64,000 nucleotides of DNA, from NCBI RefSeq assembly GCF_032118995.1, contig NC_092648.1, positions 16,024,450 through 16,088,449 of the forward strand, written 5' to 3'. Source of the stretch: Asterias amurensis. Lineage: Eukaryota > Echinodermata > Asteroidea > Forcipulatida > Asteriidae. Made by a program: the position numbers and the translations under genes. The stretch's first letter is position 1; the number at the start of each line of letters is the position of its first letter. Positions 24,760-41,416 of this stretch are shown one piece after another. The notes under the pieces are model-generated. The model ran no database searches, was not told the DNA's origin, and was given only the letters and a program-made list of their open reading frames with translations.

Positions 24760-26322
24760 ATGTCCGGAAACTCTGCAGCAAAAGGTGGCAGCGGTGAGCC
24801 AAGCATGCACGAAGTGAACATGCAGCGAGAGTCCTGGTGTACGGTAGAGATGAACAGTCGACAGGACTGGTGCCGTGCAGAACGGAAACACAACAAAGAC
24901 GCTTTCAAAAGTTCTGCATTCAGTGAGGACCAGACCCCAGACAGTGAGTCCAGGTGCACATTCAAAGTCAACGATAAAACACATCGAGAAAGGAGACACT
25001 ACCCGAATAAGTCGTGTAAGTTGAGGGTTTGTTTTTGTATTCTTCATGACATAACAATATTATGTGCATTTTATTTAGTTGGCCTACATAACAATAATTA
25101 TAAACCAAACTCATAAAGCGTCATGTGAGTTGTGAAACTGAACTTCACATGTAAAGTTTTTATAACAACAGTCAATGGAGACAGTTCACAAACATGCACT
25201 GTTGAACACGGGTTAAGTTGGTAACACACACAGGTACATGTAAATTGCTCTGTACTGCTTTTACTGTAGTAGTGTTACAACTCAACACGTATTCATTGTA
25301 GCCCTAAATTTAAACAAATACACCATGAAGCCACAGCCATGGTTGTTGTAGAGTACTGTACTGCACTGAGCAGTAGCACTGTTCGCGCTAACAATTTGGT
25401 TCGTTGGTTGGACTGGTTGCGCACTTTGTGATGCCAACATGGAGGTGCTCTTCCACTCTTGTTTACAGAAGGACCACCACCCTGAAAAACTGAACTCAAG
25501 AATTCCTTGAATACCCAGGACACAATAAAGACACAGTGAGAAAATCTTCTCAAGATTTGAGTGAGTGAGTGGGGTACACCTACTCCTAGAACGGATGTCG
25601 TACCTTTGCCACTTCCTACCCTGGACACTTTGTACCTTTGGGACACTTTGTACCGTAAACCGTAACCAAGTTGGTCACTTCATACCATGGGCGGGGTACG
25701 AAGTGACTATCAGGTGAGTCACTTCGTACCCTCACTCGAGTTAATTCATAATCATCTGATTACACAGCACACAATAATCATAAACAATGAGGAAATCCTG
25801 ATTTAGTACAAGGTATGAAGTGTCTCGAAGAAGGTACGAAGTGTCTTGTATTGTAAGTTGCGAATTATATTGTAAGAAGGTACAAAGTGTCTCAGGTAAG
25901 AAGTGTCCAACCTTGCAATGGTACGTAGTGTCCAGGGTAAGCAGTGGCAAAGATACAAAGTGTCCTGATGACACCCCTAGAACTATGAGGTTCGTTCCGC
26001 TATCGTCTCCACTCAAACCTCATTCATAGTTCTAGGAGTAGGGTACACTGCCACATATTGAGCACGGTTGAACCTTAAACTAGTGTTTTTCTAAAACTTG
26101 TTGTTTTATTTCATTTACAGATTACAGTCATCTAGAAATTTAACTACACTTTTGGCAGAAGTTATAAGTGGGCTGTGTGCAAACGCCACGTTTTATCCGT
26201 TCGTCATTATCAAGCCCCTACGACAGGCTTCCAGTATCTCATCGGATTTGAACCTTATTCAAACATCAAGTATTACACCAGGAACTCAACAAGCAGCATC
26301 ATACAAAGGAGCAAAGACATGA
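24760..26322 (+). CDS. doubtful two-exon gene, unknown protein
   Basis: Exon 1 would run from the ATG at 24760 to about 25013-25015 and encode a hydrophilic, Ser/Glu/Arg-rich 85-residue start (MSGNSAAKGGSGEPS..., ending RRHYPNKS). The splice site reads TCGTGTAAGT. Exon 2 follows a good acceptor (TTTCATTTACAG) at about 26121. Using the donor GTGTAAG, the frame continues LQSSRNLTTLLAEVISG for about 66 residues to TGA at 26322. Using the better donor GTAAGT, it stops after about seven residues. No domain is recognised and the coding status is uncertain. Confidence 0.3.
25573..26048. mobile_element. inverted-repeat element with GTACGAAGTGTC subterminal repeats
   Basis: Ends GGTACACCTACTCCTAGAAC and GTTCTAGGAGTAGGGTACAC are inverted. 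The left part holds several copies of GGACACTTTGTACC-type sequence and the right part holds the reverse form (GGTACGAAGTGTC, GGTACAAAGTGTC). A second small hairpin (CCTAGAACTATGAGG with its complement) lies at 25976-26036. It is non-coding and sits in the putative intron of the doubtful gene. Confidence 0.7.
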
Positions 26323-26329
26323 AAACAGC

Positions 26330-27410
26330 AGACCGTCTTAACTAATTAAACACAGAGAAAAGGTACAATTTGGCTGATCAAAGAAATCTCTATCATGTCT
26401 TCAGAGCAGATTCTAGAATTAACTCCCTTTGAGTTAGTACTTGCCTGGAGAAACTCCTAAATAGAATGCAAATTTTGTGCGTATCCGAACATTGGGATCC
26501 GTTTCATTGTACGTGTTTGTTTTCTTCTTGTGTTGAATTGAAGGAATGTGCAAGGAAACAAAGTGGTCCCAAAAATGTCTGAATACTGGCGAGACTTGCA
26601 CGGTCTATTTACACCAATCATTACAAAAAATAGTTTCCTATTGTAAGTTAATGTAGTCCTAAATCATACCCAAACCTTCAACATCCAAGTGCCTGTTTTG
26701 TTTGATTTTGTTCTGGATTGAGGACTGCACCAGAAAACTGATTCCAAACTTGGAATTAATCTAAGGACTTTGGACGAGTTCAGTTTCTTATCCAAAGACG
26801 TTAGGACGCATTGAACTAAATTAGGACGGGTAACTCGTCCCAACTCAAGATAGGATTAATCCTTGCATTTCGTGAAATCGGCTGCAGGTCAGTTATGGTG
26901 TTGGATTTTGTTGGAGTTGGGTCTGGGAAGGATCGTAGTAGATCACTCAATGGACAGTTTATAGGTTTGAGATAATGGAGAGTTTAATGAACTCTTTGCA
27001 AACTTTTGTTGGGTCGATGCCACCAAAGCCAGTATTTTATTTTACAACTAACTTCACAGTCAGTTTTATACTTTTAACAATTACATATTTGTACTTTTTC
27101 AAAATATTATTTTACTCATTTCTTACTGTTAAACTCATTTAGTGCACAGCACATACTTTTGTTTCTATTAAATGCACTCATATTCATTCTATGCAAATAT
27201 AAAGCAACAATTTTTATTTTCGCACTTTACTTTCTCAAAAATCGTTTTCTAGTGTTCTACAAGAATTCTTTTTATATCATTCATGCACTCATATGGTTTA
27301 TACAAAAATTGTGATGAAGTTCTGTGTAATGTTTTTCCCAAGTGGAAATTTTGCTTTGGTACATGTATTTGTACTGTTTTATTTTTGTTGCTGATTATTA
27401 TTAAGTTCTA
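26330..27410. other. no gene recognised
   Basis: AT-rich sequence. At about 26765-26890, TAGGACG and TTTCGTGAAATCG blocks resemble one half of the small MITE at 42346-42494. It may be the 3' UTR of the doubtful gene upstream. Confidence 0.35.
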
Positions 27411-27783
27411 TTAAAGGCAGTGGACACTATTGGTAATTACTCAAAATAATTATTAGCATAAAACATTTCTTGGAGACAAGTAATGGGGAGAGGTTGATAG
27501 TATAAAACATTGTGAAAAACGGCTCCCTCTGAAGTGGAGTAGTTTTCGAGAAAGAAGTAATTTTCCACGAATTTGATTTTGAGACCTCAAGTTTAGAAAT
27601 CAAGCATCTGAAAGTACACAACTTGGTGTGACATGGGTGTTTTTTTCTTCCATTATTATCTCGCAACTTCGACGACCAATCGAGCTCAAATTTTCACATG
27701 ATTGTTATTTTATGCATATGTTGAGATACAGCAAGTGAGAAGACTGGTCTTTGACATTTACCAATAGTGTCCACTGCCTTTAA
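27411..27783. mobile_element. family A MITE, copy 4
   Basis: Flanked by TTAA on both sides, with AAAGGCAGTGGACACTATTG ends. The centre has lost one arm of the hairpin (only GAGACCTCAAGTTTAG remains), making this copy slightly shorter. Confidence 0.85.
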
Positions 27784-28406
27784 GGATAGGGTCAAAGATT
27801 GTTTTTGTAGGGGTAATTCTTGTTTAAAAGCAAAATTATCAAAAAAGTCACATGAAAGTTTCAGCTGAATACATCAACGTTAAGCGAGGTATCAGTTGGT
27901 ACCAACCTCATCTCTGGCTGTAGCGTAGCAACTGGACACCAGCCCTCAGAAATATGAGCCAATGATTCATGCATGAATCGTTTCTTAGACTCAACTGTTT
28001 TGGGGTGAAAAACTTATCCAAACTACGTTACTTCATCAAAAGGAATCATTTCTCAAATAAGGCTTCACTATCAACAGCTGCAGGCTTCTCACCAAATAGT
28101 AGGTTGTGGTCACTAATTTGTGTCCAGGCCTGATACATGTTCTTCATGGAGGCAATGAAGGCTTTTGTCTCAATGCCCCCTGGTCATTGCCTTGGTGCCC
28201 TTGAAATGCTCCAGTAGAACTTTACAATTTCCTCATATTCCTCATAGGGTGCCCTTAACTGAAGATACATTTTCTTGGTGCCCATGCCCATGACCCTACC
28301 TTCAATGTGTACTATGCATGTAATAATATTTTGTTCACCTATTCTAACTTCGAATCATCTACACAAAGAATGCCAGTCTAAAACTCTGTACACTGTACTA
28401 TAGTTA

Positions 28407-28796
28407 TTTAAAGGCAGTGAACACTATTGGTAATTGTCAAAGACTAGCCTACTACACAGTTGGTTTATCTCAACAAATGCTTAAAATAACAAACCTGTGA
28501 GAATTTGAGCTCAATCGGTCATCGAACTTGCAAGATAATAATGAATGAAAAAACGCCCTTGTCACACGAAGTTGTGTGCGTTTAGATGGTTGATTTCGAG
28601 ACCTCAAGTTCTAAATCTGAGGTCTTGAAATCAAGTTCATGAAAAATTACTTCTTTCTCGAAAACTATGGCACTTCAGAGGGAGCCTTTTCTCACAATGT
28701 TTTATACTATCAATCTCTTCCCATTACACATCACCAAGAAAGGTTTTATGCAAATAATTATTTTGAGTAATTACCAATAGTGTCCACTGCCTTTAA
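28407..28796. mobile_element. family A MITE, copy 5
   Basis: TTTAAAGGCAGTGAACACTA to AGTGTCCACTGCCTTTAAA, with the central hairpin GATTTCGAGACCTCAAG / GAGGTCTTGAAATC. Non-coding. Confidence 0.85.
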
Positions 28797-29194
28797 AGCT
28801 CTTACACATACTCTTATAGAAGGGACTGTTTGGATCGGTCGACTTAGCCGGTGAAAAGCATTTGAAAACGTTTGTTATGAAATCGATGGTTAGAAAGATG
28901 TTTTAAAAGTAAAATATAACGGCCCACACAAATATGCCTCGAAGTTGCATAAGAGTTGCATTAGTCGACTTGTGCTCAACTCCTGCGAAACATTCGCTGT
29001 GAAACAGCCATGTGACGTCAAAATTGGCTTCAAGTTCACAGGAAGTATGAACCGGGCTTTAGTCTGTGGGTAGGCTGGCACTCTTTATGTTCATATGAAA
29101 TAAATACCATTCAAATAAACAAGTGTAAATTTAAAAAGATTATGAGTTTTATTTAAATTAAAAGCCAATATGCAATACACACACGGAGCACTGT

Positions 29195-29200
29195 TTTATT
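29195..29200 (-). promoter_or_regulatory. candidate TATDN3 poly(A) signal
   Basis: AATAAA on the minus strand, about 300 bases downstream of the TATDN3 stop codon. No other hexamer was noticed between the two. Confidence 0.3.
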
Positions 29201-29497
29201 TAGTTTGTTTGTTACGTGTACAACTGTATTATAGGCTATACATTTAGTATCATCTGCAAGACTTGCAAAGCACCAAGTAGGGGCTATAAAGCAGACCCCT
29301 TGCACAAAGCAAAACATGCGTCCGAACAACGCGGGTCTATCACTTCCTCCTTTTGGGGAGTGGGGAGTCAATCAATTCATTTTTACTCATTTTGACTCCC
29401 TGGTGCGTTGTGTAGGAGGTCTATGCAGAAAATACATCGGTGTAGGGCTAAACTAAAACCACATTCATTATCCCAATCTGCTCTGTCAGTGTCAACA

Positions 29498-32400
29498 TCA
29501 TCTATGAAGTAATTTTTGTAGTTTTGGAAACAGTCTAAGTGCGTTCTCTGTGGTAATTCTCATCACTTCTTCGGGAGAAAGGTTCTTGACTCTTGCTATG
29601 TAATCACAGCTGATGTGGATATTCTTGGGCTCGTTGCGAGTCTGTGTACGACAAAACAAGAAAAAGTAAAATTTGGGTGAACTGAAAAGCAAACTTGTAT
29701 CATATGAAAACAACGATAAATGTCAATTTAATAGAACACATTGCCTTCGGATTGAGCACTTGGGGCTATTCACAGCATTTGTTATGAAATGAATAAGGTT
29801 GGAAAGATATTGAGTATCTCCAGCATAAGGAGCAATCAAATAGTGACTTCATTTGAGAAGGGTGTACATGTATAGTGTTGAGTTTTGATGTTGGGTGATG
29901 GGATACTAACCAATCATTAAGATTAATATACGAACATTATCAAAGCTCGTGTAAACCCATCACTTTTGATGAATAGTCACAAAAGTTATTTTCTGGCAAG
30001 TTGATTGTTTTAGTACAAACAAATTTAATTTCACAGAAGTCTGTGTTGCATCTACAGATTTGAACACAAGCACAATTTGGCAAATTGTTTTTGTTTTTTG
30101 AAAGATCTGCCCGTATTTCGGCACCCAAACTTGCAACTCTTCTGCACCTAATCCTGGGTTTTCGCTACAAAGACAAATGTCGATTCACACAGGAAGTTTT
30201 TGTCATCCACCTTCTGGCAAATAGAGTTTCCCAGTCTAAATGTACATAAGACGTACCTGTCTTTCAGGGCCTAATGCTGGGGAGTCTGTTTCTAGAAGTA
30301 TTCTATCCATTGGAAGACACTTCACAAGTTTCTGCTTCTTTGAGAAAGAATAAATTGTTTGTAAACACATCTTTGAAGAAGCAAAGAATGGTAGTTAACA
30401 AAAAAACTCACAAATCAAAAGCTGTTGTGGTCAAATGAGTCAACCACAAGAGGGAATTAAGCCCAAAAGTAAACTACATTAATGCAAACAATCGTGTAAA
30501 TGCAGTTTTCATATTGTGACTGAACAATGTCACTTTGCTTTAGAAATTAAGGGGTGAAGTATGAACCAAGCTTTATACCCCCAGTGGGTATAAGAATGTG
30601 TTTAATGTGTACATTTAGTAAATGAAATTCTAAAGTAGCAGTCCATTAACGAAGTTATGCTCCAATTCTCTTTACACCTTTTCTAGATGACAATGTGTGG
30701 CTAGTTAGCATAACTATCTTTTAAACATGACTACATCTAAGACAAAATAAATGTAACATTTTCAGGTTGTTTCCTTAAAGCCATTGGACACTTTCGGTAA
30801 ACAGTATTGTCCAAAGGCCCACACTTTGTGTATCACAAATTATATATAAAATAACAAACCTGTGAAAATTTAGGCTCAATCAGTCTTCGGAGTCGTGAGA
30901 AAATAACGGCAAAACCCACCCTTGTTTCCGCACGTTTCGCCGTGTCATGACATGTGTTTACTATAATCTGTAATTCTCGTTGACAGGAATTGATAATTGT
31001 TTTAATGTTTTCTCAAAAAGTAAAGCATTTCATGGAATAGTATTTCAAGAGAAGTCTTTTACCGTTACCTTCTGTAAACCCTGTAACTTATTTGTAAATC
31101 TGTGAACTTTTTTTTTTTTTTTTTCTGTTCTGAAAGTGTATAATGGCTTTAAGTCATTGGATAACAATGGCATCAATTTTCATAATGTAATTTAGACAAA
31201 CATGTTTTTACTAGGAGTACTTGAAATCAAATAACATTTTCAGTCAAGTACATGTTCAGTCAAGTATCGAGTATGGACTTTGAGTGCAAGTACTTTGCTA
31301 GCTGAGTCCCATCCAAATGGTACTTGAATGGTACTCTAGTACGAGTACATGGTACTCTAACTTGATAAGTGAAACTGAACGTCTATACCTGTTCACTCCT
31401 GACAATAGAGGGCGGTATAGAGAAGTAGTAGCCACACTCCACTCCGACCATGGCATTTGATGGTTTACCATCAAATGCATGTAATAGCACCTTGTCTGCA
31501 CCTAGATTAGGAGAAATGAAAACAGAGTGATATAGTTATGATACCACTGGGGTAATTCAATGCCAAGGAAGGAACCTACCCAAGTAGACAGCATCTATTC
31601 CATTACTCAGTGTACTGTGTATAGAGCTTTCTTTTGCACTGTCACAGCAGTTTATTGGGGTAACATTTATCTGGAGGATTGTTACATGGGTGTCTAAAGA
31701 TTTAATGGCAGAGAGTTTCTCATGATCTCATTTGGGGGGAGGGGTGGGTGGCAAGGGTTCTCGGGGGGGGATCAGGATTTTGTGTTGAACCAGCAAGCCA
31801 AGAGAACCAAAGGATAAACAATACTACTGAACATTCAACTGTCACAAACTTCCATCATGACTCACCGTGCTCCTTCAACAGATTTATAGTTGGTCTCCCA
31901 GCAGACCTTGAATGAACGTTCCTGGAAGGGGGTGAAAGTTTGAAATCTTTAGCCCTTTTCACATGGTGCACAGGGGGGCAAACCTGAGGAATAATGGCCA
32001 GGCTTTTCACACTTGGATTGCTTTACCCTGATCTACCCCGGCAAATGAGAAAAGCCCCATCTGCTCTGGAGTAGGGGTAAGCGGTAAAACCCTTGGGTAT
32101 TTTTGAAGTCCTCCCCCAGTGCTGTATTCCACAGGGATAAGAGATAGAGTGTAAACAGGGCTTTTGATGGCTCAACACAGGAAAACAATTTAAGAGGTAG
32201 TTAATTTAAAATGGAAGTTTTTAGCTACTTACAATGGAAGATCCAGTCTTTTTGCAAGCTCAACTTGTCTGATTAGAACTTCCCTCTGTTCTTGTTTCTC
32301 CTGATCACTCTTCACAAACCGAGGGGTAAAATCTAGCCCTACCTAAAATGAAAAAAAAAATGTTTATAAAATCACTCATCAAAGCAAACAGTGATTACTA

Positions 32401-35400
32401 TTGTAACAAAGTTAAATGCTGCAGTCTGACCAACATTAATTTGGTTAACTAAAATCTGTTTTTGGACAGTCTTAAACAGCTCATTTAATCTTGTTCAAAT
32501 TTGTTAGGATTCAGTTTGGGTAGTGGTTTTGTCGAGAAGGGCACACAACACAACTTTGTAAACAAAATAGGCAGAGAAACAACAAATGTATCGGGCCTAG
32601 AATTACATAGAGGCCCTGTTGCCTCAGCCTTGGCCCTGTTGCCCCTTTTCCGATGACAACCCTTTGCAAAATGAAAATGGCCTTGCCCTCTAGAAGATAA
32701 AATTTTAGGCCTGCTTGATTAAAATGTCTGCCTCGTGAAAACAAACGACAACCAAAATGCCTCGTCAGAGTAAAACAAAAATCTTTTTTTTTTAAAACAC
32801 ACCTCACCAATGGCAGCAAGTTTACTGCAGTTTGCTTCAATGAACTCAAGAGCGCCCTCTATGTCTGAGTGCCGCACACCTCTCTGTTCATGACTGGGAT
32901 CCCCCTGTAATGAAAACGAGTTTGAAATAAGCATTTCAATTGCATATACCTTTTTTGCTGATTTGTTATTCTAATATAAACATCAGATGAGGTTTAAGGT
33001 AGCACCATGTGTACATCGCTTTTGAGGAGTGTTACTTCTGAGAAGAACCAGAGGTTGACAACTCAAAGTTTTTAATCAGTATGCTCTGATCGATGACAAT
33101 CAGAACATACTCAAAACCAACATGATTACTCAAAAGAGATTTACACATGGTGCTACCGCAAACCTCACCTCACACTTCCACCAGGCAATGTTTCAAAACC
33201 TAGACGTTGGTTTCTTAATTGTGACAGTTCCTATGACTGGACATTTTTCACATGTTGCATCTTTAACAGTTCCTCTTTCAAGTTCAGCCTCACACTTGCA
33301 GTCTCACTTTGGAAACACAAGAATAACTGCTATTTTTGGCTGGTAACCTTAAATTCCGGTAACCATAATTATATATCACTTGTCTCATCTTTATGCTAAG
33401 CAGCCTTATAAAAATGGGCTGAAGATGTCCAAAAGACAACTGGATTCTCTTCAGGCTTATTATACCATGACACTCTAGCACTTTACCTGAACAGGATGAA
33501 TACCGAGGCATGGCATGACAAAATCAGTGAACCGTTCACTGAGCTGGAGAATTCGACTAAACTCCTCTTGATGTTCGGCAACAGCGAGGACCGCACCCAC
33601 GCCAGCCTGAGGACAGGAACCAGGTAAAATCACAGACACTCATTAATTTTGTCAATTGCAATTTGTACTAAACTTACTCGCTATGATCATGACCACCCCT
33701 AGTGAGCTTTTAATTCAGACCAAATAATAGTTTCATCAAATAGAACTCATGTTTTGAGGAAAGAAAACAAAGTTCCAATACTCAGAGAATTTATTATTTA
33801 TTTTTTTAAGGATACAAATCGTACCTTTTTAGCTCTTTCGATGACCTCATCAATGTCCTGTAAAAAATAAATACATAACAATTTTGATCAATTCAAATGT
33901 GTATCAAACAATTTGGATACTGTATTAAATTTAAATGAGCTACCCTCTTAAATTGATCAGTTACAAAGAGATGGTAAAGTATTGTGTTGCTCTGAAGATA
34001 GGAAATCAACCCGGACTGTTTACAAAGACACCGACCTTTTGACTTAGCTCCATCCTTAACCAAAGCATTTCCTGACTAACAAAAACCCTTGGCTCATACA
34101 ATGAAGGTATAATATGGTTCAGTTTGTATCTCATGGTTACTGCAATTTATTTAGGCCTAAGGCCTTTTAAAAATACTACATTTGTAATGTACCACAACTT
34201 TAAAGACAGGAGAGGGTTGTTTTAAAAAAGAATATTTGTTCAAATACCAAATACACACGATGAATGGCAGTATGGTACGACGCAATTCCTTAAAATGCAA
34301 CAAATTCAATGTGTCCCCACTCCCTGACCATTATCATTCACAAGCTTAAAAATCGTGTCTCGCTTGTTGTGGATTGGTTGGTGTAGCCCTGGTACTGGCA
34401 GGACGTCAGTCAGTGCCACTGTATCGGGGGAGTCCACCTGCATACCTGGGCTAGTTGGTGTAGCAGCACTACCTAGTAAACTGCGCCAATAAAGTATCTA
34501 AACACTTACAAATAGTCAGATTTATCGGAACCTGAATTAGTATGCCAAAGAATAATTATTCATTTCTATTCACCGTTAATTTCTGCACATTTTGACACAT
34601 CTTGTGTTGCGCTACGATGTTGTTTGGTGGATTTAAGGACACTTGAGTGGCTTAAGGTCGAATTTCAAAAGTTGCAAAAGCCCCTATTCACCCCAATTCC
34701 AGAAGGGAACTCACACAAGCCTCACACACAGACAAAATCAAGACAAAAGACACAAACTCGTTTCGTTTACTTGACCATGAAATTTATGGCCGTATCTTTA
34801 ACTCTAAAACTGCTGATATCCTGTCCTCAATACTTGGTGTGTCCTCCATCACTGTTAACGGCAAGGAGTCGTCTTCTCATACTCCAAACGAGACATCTGA
34901 TCTGTCCCTGGTCAATCCCCTGCCATTTCCTGATCAGGATGCGTCGCAATCCCTCGAGAGTGGTGTCAGGCTTGATGGACTTGTTCACTTTCTTCTACTG
35001 CAGAAGTCACACTCGGGCGGCCACTCCTTGGCAGGTTGTCCACATTTCCCTGAGCTTGGTAGCCATTCCACCATTTTACTGACCGTTGCTGGTGACGTTC
35101 CAACTTGATGAGCTGCAGCTCGAATCGACATACCGGCTTCTATCAAACCAACGATCCGTCCTCTTTCCTGTTTGGTCAGTTGAGCCATCTTTCCTGTTAT
35201 CTTGAAACACCTTTCCCTGTCTTACCATAATCAGGGATTCTGGCTCTTAACCCATTCTGTTGTATGCCTCCCATCTTTGACCCCTTTGCTAGGTTACTGA
35301 CAATTATTGCTGATGTTCATCGCAACCGATTTATCCAAAACGCGACAAACAAATCATTTATAAAGGGCGGGCAAATGAAACGCTGATCTTACTCGTCACA

Positions 35401-35853
35401 ATACAACGATTTAGCTTGAATAGGGGCTTTTGCAACTTTTGAAATTCGACCTTAAGCCACTCAAGTGCCCATAAATCCACCAAACAACATCGTAGCGCAA
35501 CATAAGATGTGTCAAAATGTGCAGAAATTAACGGTGAATAGAAATGAATAATTATTTTTTGGCATACTATTTCAGGTTCCGATGTATCTGACCATTTGTA
35601 AGTGTTTAGATACTTTATTGGCGCAGTTTAGTAGGCTAGTATTGCCCTTATAAAGTTTTTGTAAACATCTGTGCACCGCCGACCAGTCAACCATCAGTGT
35701 CCATCGGCATTATAATGATCGGTCATGACTCTGACTGTTTCTCTCTTACCTGGATGGTCTAACCATGGTCTAACTATTACAGATAGTTACCTCATCAAAG
35801 TCTTTGGCTGACAAGTGACAATGAGCATCGATGTAGCACAAATCTGACGCCAT
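29498..35853 (-). CDS. TATDN3: TatD-family metal-dependent hydrolase, TATDN3 orthologue
   Basis: Nine minus-strand exons: 35853-35791, 33857-33825, 33606-33487, 32904-32803, 32342-32233, 31921-31866, 31501-31389, 30337-30257 and 29641-29498. They splice in phase to 273 residues, about the length of human TATDN3. TatD proteins are TIM-barrel metal-dependent phosphohydrolases. All expected metal ligands are visible: the HxH pair in [13 protein letters not shown], the Glu in AIGEVGLDF, His in [10 protein letters not shown], His in LLHAFDG and Asp in [11 protein letters not shown]. The C-terminus ([19 protein letters not shown]) matches the TATDN3 subgroup from memory of the family. It is probably intracellular, as there is no signal peptide. 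Introns contain transposons (34477-35630, 31950-32165, 30775-31152). The start ATG opens a head-to-head promoter with the plus-strand gene at 36089. Confidence 0.95.
30775..31152. mobile_element. diverged family A-like element in a TATDN3 intron
   Basis: Starts CTTAAAGCCATTGGACACTT and ends TATAATGGCTTTAAG. It shares AACCTGTGAAAATTTAGGCTC and TCGTGAGAAAATAA blocks with family A but has no central GAGACCTC hairpin. A 17-T run lies near its right end. Confidence 0.6.
31950..32165. mobile_element. small MITE in a TATDN3 intron
   Basis: AGCCCTTTTCACATGG at the left and GTAAACAGGGCTTTT at the right form terminal inverted repeats. The interior is G/C-richer than the flanks and non-coding. Confidence 0.55.
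34827..34985 (-). pseudogene. Tc1 transposase C-terminal remnant
   Basis: A second minus-strand frame reads [20 protein letters not shown], then [18 protein letters not shown] and a stop, which is the characteristic C-terminal tail of Tc1-like transposases. It abuts the N-terminal remnant in a different frame, showing deletion of the middle of the gene. Confidence 0.75.
34985..35188 (-). pseudogene. Tc1 transposase N-terminal remnant
   Basis: Begins [19 protein letters not shown] and continues with a helix-turn-helix ([20 protein letters not shown]) typical of the Tc1/mariner DNA-binding domain. After about 45 residues the match is lost, and the frame ends at a stop. No DDE catalytic residues remain. 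Confidence 0.85.
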
Positions 35854-36088
35854 AATAGACCCAATTAGCTGCAGTTCAGAGTGTTAACTGCCCGTGTCAG
35901 TTGTGGACGTGTGTTGTTGACAAACAACACAACGTGTCTTACCCACTGGGTAACTCTTGAGGGCGCTACAGCAAAAGTGTTGTTTTTTTCTCAAAACGAT
36001 AACGTGGTCCGAGTGTCGCGTTTTTAAATAATAACCCGCGGAATAGAAAGCGTAGGAAATTTGGAATTCCCTTTACTTTCCTCGGAAA
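35854..36088. promoter_or_regulatory. putative bidirectional promoter
   Basis: Only 235 bp separate the TATDN3 start codon (minus) from the first ATG of the predicted plus-strand gene. The stretch has CpG sites (ACAACACAACGTGTC, AACGATAACGTGGTCCGAG, CCCGCGG), a GAGGGCGC motif at 35959-35966 and no obvious TATA box. This fits a housekeeping head-to-head promoter. The transcription start sites are unknown. Confidence 0.5.
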
Positions 36089-40160
<4,072 letters not shown>

Positions 40161-40208
40161 TTCAAGCTCCACTGACATAGTAGCCTGTTGTTGTTTTTTG
40201 TTTTGTTT

Positions 40209-40780
40209 TTAAAGTCACCTGGAAGTGGTATTTTTTCAAAATAAAGCTTTTGTCACTAATGTATGTGTTTTGATGAGTGGAATGTGAATAAACAGTTAAC
40301 TAAGGTTTTAAAAAATCAGTTCTTATGTTATTTACAAATTTAAGAGTACACCCCGACCCGAGAGGGCGCTGTTCATGACGTCAATCGAGGCACACTTTGC
40401 CTGTAATGCGTAGAGTAAACACAATTGCAAAGTACATGTACGGACCAAGTCGTGAGTTTGTACGTTTCAAAAAAAGATTTTTTTGGTTTTTTTCCGGCAA
40501 TGCCGACCAGGTGTATTGCTGCTGAATGCAGAAAAACACTTTGAAACGTACCAACTCACGACTTGGACGTACATTAACTTTGCACGTGTGTTTACTATAC
40601 GCATTGCAGGCAAAGTCTGCCTCGATTGACGTCACAAAAGGGGTAGGCGGAGTCAGCCCCCCAAAATTTTTTAAATATATAAATCGTGACAAACAACTGC
40701 TAAAAAAATTGTTTTATTTTTCGTAAGCGTATACTCTTATGTTTGAAAGAAAAAAAATTTATATTTCCTGGTGACTTTAA
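40209..40780. mobile_element. foldback MITE at the 3' end of the predicted gene
   Basis: Outer ends TTAAAGTCACCTGGAA and TTCCTGGTGACTTTAA are inverted. Inner arms, GACGTCAATCGAGGCACACT (40378) with its complement near 40610-40633 and AAGTCGTGAGTTTGTACGTT (40447) with its complement near 40545-40570, form a long hairpin. Non-coding. Confidence 0.75.
40240..40245 (+). promoter_or_regulatory. candidate poly(A) signal
   Basis: AATAAA 80 bases after the stop at 40160. It lies just inside the left end of the foldback MITE. Confidence 0.35.
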
Positions 40781-41416
40781 GTTGTCAAAGTATTGAGTCT
40801 GTTGGCGTGTAGTTTGTTTGTATGGTTTGAAATTGTTTACCACCAATGTTGTAACTGTTAACCATGGTGTCTGAGGGAGCAATATCACAGACGACTGTGA
40901 ATGCCCGGTCGGTTTGAGCCGTTCGGCGGCCCTGCCTGGCTGTATCCCCCCCCCCCCCTGCAGTGACTGACCCTTCCCGAGAAGATTGTCTCGAGTCTAT
41001 GGGGACATGTCAACGCCTCTTGTACCGAGATGGTCAGTGCAGTATATATGTGGCAACATGAAGCAGAACACTCCTTCTATAATCTTGACTACGACCACTT
41101 AGCAAATGTTGTTTCATCTCTTTGTGGTTGGCTTCTTGTTTAATTAATTAATAATAGTTTCATTGGATGTCCTCCTGAAGTTTCATATTTCGTGCAGCTT
41201 AACAGGAGATCATGGGGAGCTTAGAAGGAAAAACATCTTCTTGCTGCAAAGATGAAGTAGGGTTGACTTTGAATTGAAAAACGGGGTCTTAGAATTATCT
41301 TCCAATGTAGGCCTACACTGGGAAAATAATCCCGGGTTTTCTCTGTCATCCCTAACTCTACTAAAACCAAAGAGGTTTTTGTAAAATAATATCAAATGAT
41401 ACCATGCCTTTTTTAG

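Larger units (their letters stand above)
27784..29497. other. no gene recognised apart from MITE copy 5
   Basis: Downstream flank of TATDN3. On the minus strand, candidate poly(A) signals AATAAA lie at 29195-29200 and 29148-29153, about 300-350 bases past the TATDN3 stop. The rest shows only accidental open frames. Confidence 0.4.
34477..35630. mobile_element. internally deleted Tc1-like transposon with long inverted repeats
   Basis: TA-flanked element inside TATDN3 intron 1. Long terminal inverted repeats of about 214 bp (34477-34690 and 35418-35630) begin AACTGCGCCAATAAAGTATC. The minus strand carries two remnants of a Tc1-type transposase, described separately. The central catalytic region is missing, so the copy cannot be autonomous. 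Confidence 0.85.
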
